A DNA stretch of 64,000 nucleotides from Chryseobacterium sp. LAM-KRS1 (GCF_013184525.1 NZ_JAAOIZ010000004.1:248001-312000); one strand, 5' to 3'. Shown: positions 51,495 to 60,386, numbered from the stretch's first letter. Notes: a model not told the origin generated them from the letters alone. Numbers and translations: made by a program.

Positions 51495-52595
51495 ATGAAC
51501 AAGAAACTAAAAGTATTATTATCCGGTGGTGGAACAGGAGGACATATCTTCCCTGCAATCGCTATTGCAGACGAGATCAGGAAAAGATTTCCGGATACAG
51601 AATTCTTGTTTATCGGAGCCAACGGAAAAATGGAAATGGAAAAAGTTCCTCAGGCAGGTTACCCTATTGAAGGAATCGACATTGCCGGAATTGACCGTGG
51701 TAACATGTTATCTAATCTGGGATTACCATTCAAGATCTTGAAAAGCTTATCCAGATCAAAAAAGATCATTAAGCGTTTTGCTCCTGATTTTGCGATCGGT
51801 ACAGGAGGCTTTGCCAGCGGACCGGCTCTGTATGAAGCAAGCAAGCTGGGAATCCCTATTTTTATTCAGGAACAAAATGCACATGCAGGGGTAACCAATA
51901 AAATTTTAAGTAAGAAAGCAAAAGCTGTTTTTACTGCTTACCCCAAAGTAGAAGGGTTTCCGGATGATAAGATCAAATTTTTAGGTAATCCTATTCGCGA
52001 GAATATCATTCTGGGAATGGAAGAATCTTCTCAGGCAAAAGAAAAAATGGGATTAAATAAGGAAAAGCTGACAATCCTTTCTGTTGGTGGATCACTGGGT
52101 TCCAGAACTTTAAATAATGCATGGAGATCACATTTTGATGAACTCATCAACAAAGATTATCAGCTGATCTGGCAGACAGGAAAGCTCGATTATAAAGATA
52201 TTATAGAAGAAACAAAAGATAAGAAAAGCCAGAATATTCAGATTCTTGAGTTTATAAAAGATATGGAGAAAGCATACTCGGCAGCAGATATCATTGTTTC
52301 AAGAGCAGGAGCTATTGCCATTTCAGAACTGGCTGTTGCACAAAAACCGGTTTTATTGATTCCTTTCCCGTTTGCGGCAGAGGATCATCAGACCAAAAAT
52401 GCACTGAATCTGGTTGAAAAGAATGCGGCAAAAATGGTCAAAGATTCCGAAATGGAAGAAAAATTCTGGAACACGCTTATGGAGGTTTGCGACAGCGCAG
52501 CGATGAGAAAAGAGATGTCTGAAAACCTGGAATATTTTGCCAAACCCAATGCTGCAAAGGAAATTGTTGATGAAATTTTTATAAAGCTACAATAA
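51495..52595 (+). CDS. murG: UDP-GlcNAc:lipid I transferase MurG
   Basis: 366 residues. The N-terminal loop GGGTGGHIFPAIAIA is at 11-25, then NAHAGVTNKILS, SVGGSLGSRTLNNA, and the acceptor/donor block SRAGAIAISEL with PFPFAAEDHQTKNA. It converts lipid I to lipid II on the inner face of the membrane. Length normal. A small YbjN-like gene (15 nt downstream) separates it from murC, which is not the usual direct murG-murC order. Confidence 0.97.
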   Translation: MNKKLKVLLSGGGTGGHIFPAIAIADEIRKRFPDTEFLFIGANGKMEMEKVPQAGYPIEGIDIAGIDRGNMLSNLGLPFKILKSLSRSKKIIKRFAPDFAIGTGGFASGPALYEASKLGIPIFIQEQNAHAGVTNKILSKKAKAVFTAYPKVEGFPDDKIKFLGNPIRENIILGMEESSQAKEKMGLNKEKLTILSVGGSLGSRTLNNAWRSHFDELINKDYQLIWQTGKLDYKDIIEETKDKKSQNIQILEFIKDMEKAYSAADIIVSRAGAIAISELAVAQKPVLLIPFPFAAEDHQTKNALNLVEKNAAKMVKDSEMEEKFWNTLMEVCDSAAMRKEMSENLEYFAKPNAAKEIVDEIFIKLQ

Positions 52596-52610
52596 CCAAC
52601 ACTATAAAGT

Positions 52611-53087
52611 ATGAAAACTAAATTACTAACAGTATTGCTCATTTGCTTCTTTACCCACTGGGTAACGGCACAAACCCTGATAAAACCCGCTGACTTTAAA
52701 ATTGCAGCAGTGGGCAACTATTTGAAAGGAAAAGGATATGATATCCTGGAGCAGGAGGAAACTTTTATTAAAATAGGAAATAAAGACAAAGCCACACTCT
52801 TTATGGATGTGGATGCAGGGAAAAAATACATTAACCTTAATGTAAATATCCTACTGAATAAAGGGGTAAGCAAAGACAAAATTGATACCCTGCTGAACGA
52901 GATCAATAAGCTTGCAATGATAAAAGCAGAATATCTGCCAAGTCAGAATTCAATCGGTTTTAAATATTATTTCTGGATTACCAACGGATTTACATATGAG
53001 ACCCTTGAAGATGCAGTAATGGAATTCTTTTTGTATCAGGGAGATTCGTATGGACTGGATAAAGAAAAGATATTCAATTATCAATAA
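52611..53087 (+). CDS. Secreted YbjN-like small protein inside the division cluster
   Basis: 158 residues with a signal peptide (MKTKLLTVLLICFFTHWVTA). The mature part (VGNYLKGKGYDILEQEETFIKIGNKDKATLFMDVDAGKKYINLNV then a helix and WITNGFTYETLEDAV) has the alpha/beta pattern of YbjN or type III chaperone-like folds. Its function is unknown. A periplasmic product between murG and murC is out of place among core wall enzymes, so it may be a lineage-specific divisome or wall accessory. It is in frame and well spaced (15 nt after murG, 12 nt before murC). Confidence 0.65.
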   Translation: MKTKLLTVLLICFFTHWVTAQTLIKPADFKIAAVGNYLKGKGYDILEQEETFIKIGNKDKATLFMDVDAGKKYINLNVNILLNKGVSKDKIDTLLNEINKLAMIKAEYLPSQNSIGFKYYFWITNGFTYETLEDAVMEFFLYQGDSYGLDKEKIFNYQ

Positions 53088-53099
53088 CTAAAATAGAAG

Positions 53100-54464
53100 A
53101 TGAAATTATTAGAAACATATCATACTTTTTACTTTGTGGGGATCGGCGGGATTGGCATGAGTGCCCTTGCCCGTTATTTTAAAGCTTCAGGTAAAAAAGT
53201 TTCAGGTTATGATAAAACCAACACCAAACTTACTCAACAATTGATGAGTGAAGGAATTGATATTGTTTTTGAAGATCTCATCGATGAACAAATAACCACG
53301 CTTCAAAAGGATAACACCTTAGTAATTTATACTCCGGCTATTAAGAAGCTTGGAATTCTTGATTACTTCAATGAACATGGTTTTGAGATTTTAAAGCGTG
53401 CAAAAGTGTTAGGATTAATTACGGAAAATACAGATTGTATTGCCGTAGCCGGAACACATGGTAAAACAACAACGTCTACCTTGGTTTCCCATTTATGTAA
53501 AGAAGCGGACCTGCCATTTTCATGCTTTTTAGGAGGTATTTCGGAAAATTTCAAATCCAATTTTTTATATAACGGTTCAGAATACTCAGTGGTAGAAGCT
53601 GATGAATACGACAGAAGCTTTCTCAATCTTTCTCCGGACTGGGCAGTGATTACCTCTACCGACGCAGATCACCTGGACATTTACGGAGACAAAAGTCATA
53701 TTGAAGAAGGGTTCCGTCAATTTGCCGCTCTGGTTCCGGAAGATAAAAAACTTTTTGTAAGAAAAGGTATTGAGATAGGAAGAGACCATCAGACTTATGC
53801 TGTAAACGAAAAAGCGGATTATTACTCCGATAATCTGCGTATGGATCACGATAAGATCTATTTTGATTTTCATACTCCCGGTGAGTCTGTAAAAGATTTT
53901 GTCTGGGAAATTCCGGGGATCCATAATGTGGAAAACGCAACCGTTGCATTAGCCATCCTGCATAATTTAGGAGTGGATTTTGACACCCTGAAAAAGGCTA
54001 TTGCCAGCTTCAAAGGAATTAAAAGAAGATATACAAAACATATTTATAAGAACGGTAAAATATATATTGATGATTATGCCCACCACCCGACTGAGATCAA
54101 TGCTGTTGTAGGTTCCATCAAGACCTTTTACCCTGATAAAAAATTACTGGTTGCATTTCAGCCGCATTTATTCAGCAGAACAAGAGATTTTGCTGATGGC
54201 TTTGCAGAAAGTTTAAGCAATGCTGATGAACTCATTTTACTGGATATTTATCCGGCAAGAGAGCTTCAGGAAAACTTTGAAGGGATTACCTCAACATGGT
54301 TACTGGAAAAAGTAACCCTGGATAAAAAAGAAGGCTCCACTTTAACGGAAGCCTTTGAAAAGATAAAAGAAAAAGATTTTGACATTCTGCTCACCGTAGG
54401 TGCAGGAAATATAGACACCCTATATGACCCGATTTGTGAATGGTTAAGTTTAAAAGATAAATAG
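53100..54464 (+). CDS. murC: UDP-MurNAc:L-alanine ligase MurC
   Basis: 454 residues. GIGGIGMS at 14-21 binds UDP, and GTHGKTT at 118-124 binds ATP. VVEADEYDRSFL, TSTDADHLDIYG, IYIDDYAHHPTEI and FQPHLFSRT are the other hallmarks. It begins the UDP-MurNAc peptide pathway. Length normal. It is followed by a 75-nt repeat-bearing spacer and ftsQ. A ddl gene, common here in proteobacteria, is not in this cluster. Confidence 0.97.
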   Translation: MKLLETYHTFYFVGIGGIGMSALARYFKASGKKVSGYDKTNTKLTQQLMSEGIDIVFEDLIDEQITTLQKDNTLVIYTPAIKKLGILDYFNEHGFEILKRAKVLGLITENTDCIAVAGTHGKTTTSTLVSHLCKEADLPFSCFLGGISENFKSNFLYNGSEYSVVEADEYDRSFLNLSPDWAVITSTDADHLDIYGDKSHIEEGFRQFAALVPEDKKLFVRKGIEIGRDHQTYAVNEKADYYSDNLRMDHDKIYFDFHTPGESVKDFVWEIPGIHNVENATVALAILHNLGVDFDTLKKAIASFKGIKRRYTKHIYKNGKIYIDDYAHHPTEINAVVGSIKTFYPDKKLLVAFQPHLFSRTRDFADGFAESLSNADELILLDIYPARELQENFEGITSTWLLEKVTLDKKEGSTLTEAFEKIKEKDFDILLTVGAGNIDTLYDPICEWLSLKDK

Positions 54465-54539
54465 TAGTAGTGTATGTAAGTAATGTAATCCACGATAATC
54501 ATGAATACATTTTACTTTAATACATGAATACAATAGAAT
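54465..54539 (+). repeat. Inverted-repeat spacer S5, murC-ftsQ
   Basis: It contains ATCATGAATAC (54498-54508), the reverse complement of GTATTCATGAT in S3, and a second CATGAATAC (54523-54531). TGTATgTAAGTAA and TTACTTTAATACA can pair across it. Confidence 0.45.
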
Positions 54540-55496
54540 ATGAAAAATAAATACAGAATATTAAAAATTGCTATCACAGTAATCCTGCTTGGTTTCCTGC
54601 TGAGTTTCTCTTTGAAGAAATTCAGTGGCCAGAAGATTACCGATAATAAGATTTCTGTAAAATTAAGCGAAAAGACTCCGGTATATTTCGTTGATGAAAA
54701 AGACATCAGGGATATTGTAAAAAAAGAAAACCCTTCAGGAATAGTAGGTAATCTGAATATTCCATCCCTCGAAAAAAAGATCAATGCCCTTCCGGCTGTG
54801 GATAGTGCCAATGTTTATTTAAATCTAAACGGAAAGCTCAATCTGGATATTAAACAAAGGGTTCCGGTATTCAGGCTGAATAAAGACGGCAGGGATTTTT
54901 ATGTAGACGAAAAAGGAGTTGAATTTCCCATCTCAAAAACCTATTCGCATCCTTGTATGCTGGTAACAGGAAATGTAAAACCTGACGAATATGAAAAGCT
55001 TGCTGAACTGGTTGAAAAGATTGATAAGGATGACTTCAGCAAAAGATACTTTATAGGAATCTCAAAAGTAAAGGATGATTATAATCTTTTGACAAGTGAA
55101 GGAAACTATAAAGTAGAAATCGGAGACCTGGATAATATTGAATTCAAAGTAAAAGGTTTTAAAGCGTTTGTTGAGAAATATCTTGTGTATCAGGATCCTC
55201 AGAAGTACAATATGATCTCTGTAAAATATCAGAACCAGATTGTAACTACTTTAAATCCTGCTTTTAAAGAAAATGACAGTATTTTAACTGCAGGACGTAA
55301 AGAATTGGCAAAAGCTCCTGCTCCGGCAACGATAAAGAAACCGGAAACTAAAAAACCAGCAGAGATAAAAAAGCAAAATTCTGTATCTCAGCCAAAGGAA
55401 AATAAAAAGCCAAAAACGACAACCAAACCAAAGGAGACAAAGAAAACAACTGAGAAAAAGGCTACAAAGCCAAAAGCAAAAGTTAAAATAGAATAA
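54540..55496 (+). CDS. ftsQ: Division protein FtsQ
   Basis: 318 residues. One membrane helix (about 8-24) is followed by a POTRA-like region (TPVYFVDEKDIRDIVKK, then NIPSLEKKINALPAVDSANVYLNLNGKLNLDIKQRVPVF) and the FtsQ beta domain (RDFYVDEKGVEFPIS). A C-terminal 60-residue tail rich in Lys, Pro and Thr (KKPETKKPAEIKKQ...) is predicted periplasmic and disordered, and much more basic than the rest. Septum assembly scaffold. Sequence is divergent, but the order murC-ftsQ-ftsA-ftsZ supports it. Confidence 0.92.
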   Translation: MKNKYRILKIAITVILLGFLLSFSLKKFSGQKITDNKISVKLSEKTPVYFVDEKDIRDIVKKENPSGIVGNLNIPSLEKKINALPAVDSANVYLNLNGKLNLDIKQRVPVFRLNKDGRDFYVDEKGVEFPISKTYSHPCMLVTGNVKPDEYEKLAELVEKIDKDDFSKRYFIGISKVKDDYNLLTSEGNYKVEIGDLDNIEFKVKGFKAFVEKYLVYQDPQKYNMISVKYQNQIVTTLNPAFKENDSILTAGRKELAKAPAPATIKKPETKKPAEIKKQNSVSQPKENKKPKTTTKPKETKKTTEKKATKPKAKVKIE

Positions 55497-55518
55497 AAAA
55501 TCAAATCGATATAAACAA

Positions 55519-56901
55519 ATGGAAAATCAAGAGTATTCAGTAGGTCTGGACATCGGGACAACAAAGATAGTCGCGATTGTCGGAAGGAGGAATGCACACG
55601 GGAAAATAGAAGTTCTCGGTGTAGGAAAGGCCAAAAGTCTTGGGGTTCATAAAGGTATTGTGAATAACATCTCACAAACCATTAATTCAATCAAGGCGGC
55701 TGTGTCTGAAGCACAATCCAGTGCAGGAGTTCCTATCCGCAAAGTCACGGTTGGTATTGCAGGAAAACATATCCGTTCTCTGCAACATTCCGATTATATT
55801 ATGCGAGAGCATCCAGACAAGTTTATTACAGACGACGACATCGAAGCATTGAAAGATCAGGTAAAAAAATTGGTCATGCTACCCGGTGAAGAAATTATTC
55901 ATGTACTTCCTCAAGAATATAAAGTGGATTCTGAAGGTGAGATACAGGAACCTGTAGGTATGCACGGAAAACGTTTAGAGGCTAATTTCCATGTTGTCGT
56001 AGGACAAATGGGCAGTATCAGAAACATTGCAAGATGTGTAAGAGAAGCCGGACTGGAAATGGAAGCCCTTACTTTAGAACCACTGGCATCTTCAGAAGCT
56101 GTTCTTACAAAAGAAGAAAAAGAAGCAGGAGTCGCAATCGTAGATATAGGTGGTGGTACTACGGATATTGCTATTTTCAAAGACAATATCATTCGCCATA
56201 CCTGTGTAATTCCTTACGGTGGCGGAATCATTACAGAAGATATTAAAGAAGGCTGCTCGATTATAGAAAAACATGCAGAACAACTGAAGGTAAAATTCGG
56301 ATCTGCAGTTCCTGAGCTTGAAAAAGACAGCACTTTTGTAACCATTCCTGGCTTACATGGAAGACCGGACAAAGAAATTTCTCTTAAAACTCTGGCACAG
56401 ATCATCAACGCGAGAGTTGAAGAAATCCTTGAAATGGTGAACACAGAGCTTAAAGCCTATGGAGCATTCGAACAGAAGAAAAAGTTGATTGCGGGAATCG
56501 TTCTTACAGGAGGTGGTTCCAATTTGAAGCACTTACGCCAGCTTGCTAATTATACTACAGGTTTCGACAGCAGAATTGGTTTTGCTAACGAATATATCGC
56601 CAATGACAAAAACCAATACCTGAAAGGTCCTGAATTTGCAACATCTATCGGGTTACTGATGGAAAGTTTGAAAATCCGTGACAAAAAGCAGACGATCGTA
56701 GAAGAAGAAACCGTTCAGGAGAAGCAACAACCGGAAGTAGTATCCAATACAGCTGAAACCCCAACTGCCACACAGCAGGCGACTCCTGTTCAGGAGCAGG
56801 AAGTGGTAAGAGAGCAACAGGAAAATAAAAAAGCGGCAAGGCTCACATTCGGACAGTCGCTAATGGAAAAAGTAAAAAAATTCTTTGAAGAAGTAGAATA
56901 A
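55519..56901 (+). CDS. ftsA: Division protein FtsA
   Basis: 460 residues. The actin-like ATPase motifs are VGLDIGTTKIVAIVG (phosphate 1, from 8), GVAIVDIGGGTTDIAIF (phosphate 2) and IVLTGGGSNLKHL. The C-terminus has a Gln/Glu/Pro-rich linker and the amphipathic helix GQSLMEKVKKFFEEVE that anchors FtsZ to the membrane. The linker is longer than in E. coli. ftsZ follows after a 78-nt palindromic spacer. Confidence 0.97.
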   Translation: MENQEYSVGLDIGTTKIVAIVGRRNAHGKIEVLGVGKAKSLGVHKGIVNNISQTINSIKAAVSEAQSSAGVPIRKVTVGIAGKHIRSLQHSDYIMREHPDKFITDDDIEALKDQVKKLVMLPGEEIIHVLPQEYKVDSEGEIQEPVGMHGKRLEANFHVVVGQMGSIRNIARCVREAGLEMEALTLEPLASSEAVLTKEEKEAGVAIVDIGGGTTDIAIFKDNIIRHTCVIPYGGGIITEDIKEGCSIIEKHAEQLKVKFGSAVPELEKDSTFVTIPGLHGRPDKEISLKTLAQIINARVEEILEMVNTELKAYGAFEQKKKLIAGIVLTGGGSNLKHLRQLANYTTGFDSRIGFANEYIANDKNQYLKGPEFATSIGLLMESLKIRDKKQTIVEEETVQEKQQPEVVSNTAETPTATQQATPVQEQEVVREQQENKKAARLTFGQSLMEKVKKFFEEVE

Positions 56902-56979
56902 TTATAAAATGATGAATGATAAGCGATACACGGCTATTCCTTATCACTTATCATGAGTCAATTTTAAAAAATATAAGTT
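56902..56979 (+). repeat. Inverted-repeat spacer S6, ftsA-ftsZ
   Basis: ATGATAAGCGAT (56916-56927) pairs with ATCACTTATCAT (56943-56954) over 12 positions with one G-T pair. The 3' arm is identical to a 12-mer in spacer S2. Confidence 0.55.
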
Positions 56980-58896
56980 ATGGAAAATATAGGTACACAA
57001 GGGTTTTCATTTGATTTACCAAAAGGAAATTCATCAATCATCAAAGTAATTGGTGTTGGTGGCGGTGGAAACAACGCCCTTAAACACATGTACGAGAAAG
57101 GGATTCACGGTGTTGATTTCGTGATCTGTAATACGGATGCTCAGACTTTAGATAATAACCCCGTCTCCAATAAAGTTCAGTTGGGTACTTCCATCACCGA
57201 AGGACTTGGAGCAGGTGCTGATCCTGAGGTTGGAGAAAAATCAGCTATTGAAAGTATTGAAGAGATCAAGGCTGCAATGGGACAAAATACCAAGATGGTA
57301 TTCATTACTGCCGGGATGGGAGGTGGAACCGGAACGGGTGCCGCTCCTGTTATTGCCAAAGTAGCTAAAGATATGGGAATTTTAACGGTAGGTATCGTTA
57401 CTGTTCCATTCAGCTTCGAGGGGAAGAGAAGGCTTGAGCAGGCAGAAAACGGACTTGATAAATTGAGAAATAATGTTGACTCACTGATTGTCATCAACAA
57501 CGATAAATTAAGACAGCAATTTGGTAACCTTGGATTCAAGCAAGGCTTCTCAAAGGCCGATGAAGTGTTAACCAATGCAGCAAAAGGTATGGCAGAGGTT
57601 ATTACCGGTTACTTCGATGTAAACATTGACTTTAGAGATGCTAAATCTGTGCTTCAGAACTCCGGTACTGCATTGATGTCTACAGGTACTGCTTCCGGAG
57701 AAAATAAAGCAGAAGAGGCCGTAAGAAAGGCTCTGGATTCCCCATTATTGAATGACAATAAGATTACAGGTGCTAAAAATGTATTACTATTGATCAGAAG
57801 TGGTGTAGAAGAAGTTACTATGGATGAAATAGGTATCATCATGGACCACATTCAGAAAGAAGCAGGAAACACCGCGGATATTATTTTCGGGGTTGGAGCG
57901 GATGAAGAGCTGGGAGATGCAGTAAGCGTTCTTGTAATTGCTACAGGTTTCTCCAATGAGGACAAAAAATTTGCAGGGCCAACTGAAAAAATAAGAATCG
58001 GTTTAAATGACAAACTGGATTCTCACAAAACTTCCCCTTTTAAAACGAGAGAAGAAAGAGAAATGAGCCCTGAAGAAGGCTATACTTTCGGAGGAAAGAA
58101 CCTTTTCAGACTTGATGATGAAGACCAGGATAATCCTCAGTTTAAGACATCTACTGAAAAAAAAATGATTATTGAGGATGAAGAGGTAAAAACAGAAATA
58201 AAGTTCTCTGATAGAGAGCAAGATACGGTAGACAGCCCAATTCAGGACTGGAGAAACGAAGAAGAGGATCAGGATGCTTATAACTTATTTTCTTTCGATG
58301 AAGATAACGACCCGAATGACCTGGAAATACAGTCTTTTTCTTTTGAAACAGAAGACAGGAAAGAAGAACCGGCTAAAAACTCTTCTGTTCCTTCTTTTTC
58401 CGAAGAAAAACCGATTGAATTCAGCTTCTTTGTCAATGAGCCTGTTAATGAGCCAAAAACGGATTATGGACAGCCAAAAGCAGAGTTTACCACTTCAGCC
58501 AATACGGTAAGCCAGATTACAGAAGAACCTCTTCAGAAAATGGAAAGTTTCTTCCAGCCGGTGAAAGAAGTTCCGGCCAATGAAAGCAAACCGGTTGTTG
58601 AAAATAAAACGGAAACCGAAGCTCCAAAGCCATCAGACAGTGAGTTCACTTTTGTGAACAAAACTATTGACCAGGAGAGAGTGGTTGAAAGAAGAAATAA
58701 ATTAAAAGAATTCAATTCACGTTATCAGAGTTTTGATAATGTCAATGAGTTCGAATCTGTGCCTGCATTCAAAAGAAAGAATATTTCTATTGACGGGACC
58801 AACGCATCAGATCAGAATATAAATACATATTTATCTGATAATAATGGTTCTATGCAAATCAGAGAAAACAGATTTTTAAATAAAGACGTAGACTAA
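56980..58896 (+). CDS. ftsZ: Division GTPase FtsZ, long linker
   Basis: 638 residues. The GTPase core (to about 330) has GVGGGGNNALKHM, the tubulin signature GGGTGTGAAP near 115, and NIDFRDAKSVLQNSGTALMSTG. A very acidic, Glu/Asp-rich linker of about 250 residues follows, more than six times that of E. coli. The conserved C-terminal peptide VPAFKRK lies about 40 residues before the end, followed by NINTYLSDNNGSMQIRENRF. It builds the Z-ring. The long linker is usual for Bacteroidetes FtsZ, though its length varies. The end of the gene is followed by spacer S7. Confidence 0.97.
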   Translation: MENIGTQGFSFDLPKGNSSIIKVIGVGGGGNNALKHMYEKGIHGVDFVICNTDAQTLDNNPVSNKVQLGTSITEGLGAGADPEVGEKSAIESIEEIKAAMGQNTKMVFITAGMGGGTGTGAAPVIAKVAKDMGILTVGIVTVPFSFEGKRRLEQAENGLDKLRNNVDSLIVINNDKLRQQFGNLGFKQGFSKADEVLTNAAKGMAEVITGYFDVNIDFRDAKSVLQNSGTALMSTGTASGENKAEEAVRKALDSPLLNDNKITGAKNVLLLIRSGVEEVTMDEIGIIMDHIQKEAGNTADIIFGVGADEELGDAVSVLVIATGFSNEDKKFAGPTEKIRIGLNDKLDSHKTSPFKTREEREMSPEEGYTFGGKNLFRLDDEDQDNPQFKTSTEKKMIIEDEEVKTEIKFSDREQDTVDSPIQDWRNEEEDQDAYNLFSFDEDNDPNDLEIQSFSFETEDRKEEPAKNSSVPSFSEEKPIEFSFFVNEPVNEPKTDYGQPKAEFTTSANTVSQITEEPLQKMESFFQPVKEVPANESKPVVENKTETEAPKPSDSEFTFVNKTIDQERVVERRNKLKEFNSRYQSFDNVNEFESVPAFKRKNISIDGTNASDQNINTYLSDNNGSMQIRENRFLNKDVD

Positions 58897-58901
58897 ATTT
58901 A

Positions 58902-59006
58902 ATTTGAAAATGAAATAATTTGTGAATTTGAAAATTGATCCACTGGAAATTATACATCCATTGCCTTTTACTATTTTCAAATTGTTTCATTCTCAAATTT
59001 TCAAAT
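58902..59006 (+). repeat. Large imperfect inverted repeat S7, ftsZ-yqeY
   Basis: Two 34-nt arms (58902-58935 and 58973-59006) are imperfect reverse complements, both built from ATTTGAAAAT-type words, around a 37-nt loop. It fills nearly the whole spacer. The words recall dispersed AATTTGAAAAT elements common in this genus (inference from general familiarity). Confidence 0.55.
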
Positions 59007-59014
59007 CATAATAT

Positions 59015-59461
59015 ATGAGTTTAGAAAATACAATCAGCGAAGCGATAAAAACCGCTATGAGGGAGAAAGACAAAGTGGCTCTAGACTCTCTCCGTGCAGT
59101 AAAGTCCCAGATCCTGCTTTTGAAAACAGAAGCCAGAGGAGCAGAAGTTTCAGCAGAACAGGAGATCGCTATTTTACAAAGAATGATTAAACAACGTAAG
59201 GATTCTTACGACCAGTTTGCTGCTCAGGGAAGAACGGATCTCGCAGACGTCGAAGAAGCCCAGATGAAGGTCATCGAAAAATTCTTACCTCAACAGCTTA
59301 CTGCTGAGGAGCTGGAAACAGAAATTAAAAATATCATTTCACAGACCGGCGCTGAATCTATAAAGGATTTAGGAAAGGTAATGGGAATGGCATCAAAAGC
59401 GTTAGCCGGTAAATCTGATGGAAAAAGCATTTCCGAGATGGCTAAAAAGCTGCTTTCTTAA
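59015..59461 (+). CDS. GatB/YqeY-domain protein
   Basis: 148 residues. It begins MSLENTISEAIKTAMREKDKVALDSLRAVKSQI and has EAQMKVIEKFLPQQLTAEEL and DLGKVMGMASKALAGKSDGKSISEMAKKLL, the complete YqeY domain (related to the C-terminal tRNA-interacting part of GatB). The function is not settled; a tRNA-related role is suggested by homology. It follows ftsZ after 118 nt, an arrangement frequent in flavobacteria, and is probably the last gene of this long transcript. Confidence 0.9.
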   Translation: MSLENTISEAIKTAMREKDKVALDSLRAVKSQILLLKTEARGAEVSAEQEIAILQRMIKQRKDSYDQFAAQGRTDLADVEEAQMKVIEKFLPQQLTAEELETEIKNIISQTGAESIKDLGKVMGMASKALAGKSDGKSISEMAKKLLS

Positions 59462-59553
59462 AGGGTATTTGGTCTTCAATCCGGACGCAGGTCCAGGTAA
59501 GATCATTGAACCCGTTTACTAAGGATATTCAACCTTTGCATATCGATTTGATT

Positions 59554-59588
59554 AATGAAGCCCGAAATTAATTTCGGGCTTCATTTTA
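59554..59588 (+). terminator. Terminator after the yqeY gene
   Basis: AATGAAGCCCGAAAT and ATTTCGGGCTTCATT form a perfect 15-bp stem around TA, followed by TTT. Confidence 0.85.
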
Positions 59589-59594
59589 TGCATT

Positions 59595-59642
59595 AAGATG
59601 CTTGAGGTGTCTGTGAATTACAGACTTAACTAATTGCATCTT
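59595..59642 (+). ncRNA. Candidate structured element
   Basis: AAGATGC (59595-59601) pairs with GCATCTT (59636-59642) and encloses GTCTGT-GAATT-ACAGAC (59609-59625). TTTTAAG follows the outer stem. It could be a small RNA 3' end or a second terminator; weak evidence. Confidence 0.25.
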
Positions 59643-59831
59643 TTAAGTCGAGGGAATGACGTAAAAAATGCCTTTTCATGGTTGGTTGTTTTTAGAATCA
59701 TTTCAAATTTAATAATTATTTTTCATTATTCATTGCTTTTATTTACATTTCTTCAAATATTGTTGAAATATTTACATATCACCATGTTACATATCATGCA
59801 CTTTTCCTAATGCGTCAATAGTTTTTATAAG

Positions 59832-59862
59832 TTGATGAAACATAAATAATTTTTTACCTTTG
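59832..59862 (+). promoter_or_regulatory. Promoter of the bacilliredoxin gene
   Basis: TTG (59832-59834), a 20-nt gap and TACCTTTG (59855-59862) match both the -33 and -7 elements of Bacteroidetes promoters. The ATG follows at 59885. Confidence 0.65.
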
Positions 59863-59884
59863 TACAGATTTAAAAAAACAAAAA

Positions 59885-60295
59885 ATGTATCCAACAGATT
59901 TAGTAATGCCTATGAAGGCTGAACTTACAGATAAAGGCTTTGAAGACTTGACAACAACTTCTCAGGTACAAGAAGCATTAAAGCAATCAGGAACTACCCT
60001 ATTAGTGATCAATTCAGTATGTGGGTGTGCTGCAGGAGCTGCAAGACCGGGAGTTGTTTACTCTTTGACCGGAGATAAAAAACCCGATCACTTGACAACC
60101 GTATTTGCAGGATATGATACTGAAGCTGTTTCAGAAGCGAGAAAGCATTTAGCTCCGTTTCCTCCAAGCTCACCTTGCGTAGCTCTTTTCAAAGATGGAG
60201 AATTGGTTCACATGCTGGAAAGACACCACATTGAAGGAAATCCTGCAGGAGCAATTGCTGCAAACCTTCAGGCAGCTTACGACGAATATTGCTAA
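59885..60295 (+). CDS. BrxA/BrxB-family bacilliredoxin
   Basis: 136 residues. The CGC motif is C46-G-C48 (VINSVCGCAAGAARPG), the active site of bacilliredoxins, followed by FPPSSPCVALFKDGELVHMLERHHIEG. In Firmicutes these proteins reverse bacillithiol mixed disulfides. Many Bacteroidetes carry this family and some make bacillithiol, so a bacillithiol-dependent or general thiol role is likely. Cytoplasmic. Monocistronic, with its own promoter and terminator. Confidence 0.92.
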   Translation: MYPTDLVMPMKAELTDKGFEDLTTTSQVQEALKQSGTTLLVINSVCGCAAGAARPGVVYSLTGDKKPDHLTTVFAGYDTEAVSEARKHLAPFPPSSPCVALFKDGELVHMLERHHIEGNPAGAIAANLQAAYDEYC

Positions 60296-60316
60296 AAACA
60301 ATATATCCAGATAATC

Positions 60317-60345
60317 AACCGTTACAATATTTGTAACGGTTTTTT
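60317..60345 (+). terminator. Terminator of the bacilliredoxin gene
   Basis: AACCGTTACA and TGTAACGGTT form a perfect 10-bp stem with a 5-nt loop, then TTTTT. Confidence 0.85.
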
Positions 60346-60386
60346 ATTTTAAGCCATAAAAAATTCTCTGAAAAATCAAATATCAT

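Larger units (their letters stand above)
59462..59884. other. Gene-free stretch before the bacilliredoxin gene
   Basis: 423 bp. It contains the terminator at 59554-59588, a two-stem structure (59595-59642: AAGATGC with GCATCTT, inner GTCTGT with ACAGAC), then AT-rich DNA and the brx promoter. A 19-codon stop-bounded stretch at 59463-59522 looks slightly protein-like (GYLVFNPDAGPGKIIEPVY) but cannot be supported. No tRNA seen. Confidence 0.6.

Noticed and set aside
57177..57575. 132-residue frame antisense to ftsZ
   Set aside because: It is rich in Pro, Ser and Thr as expected of the reverse of a Gly/Ala-rich GTPase and has no independent support.
59463..59522. Short frame after yqeY as a gene remnant
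   Set aside because: Nineteen codons without a start or a recognisable family cannot be separated from chance.
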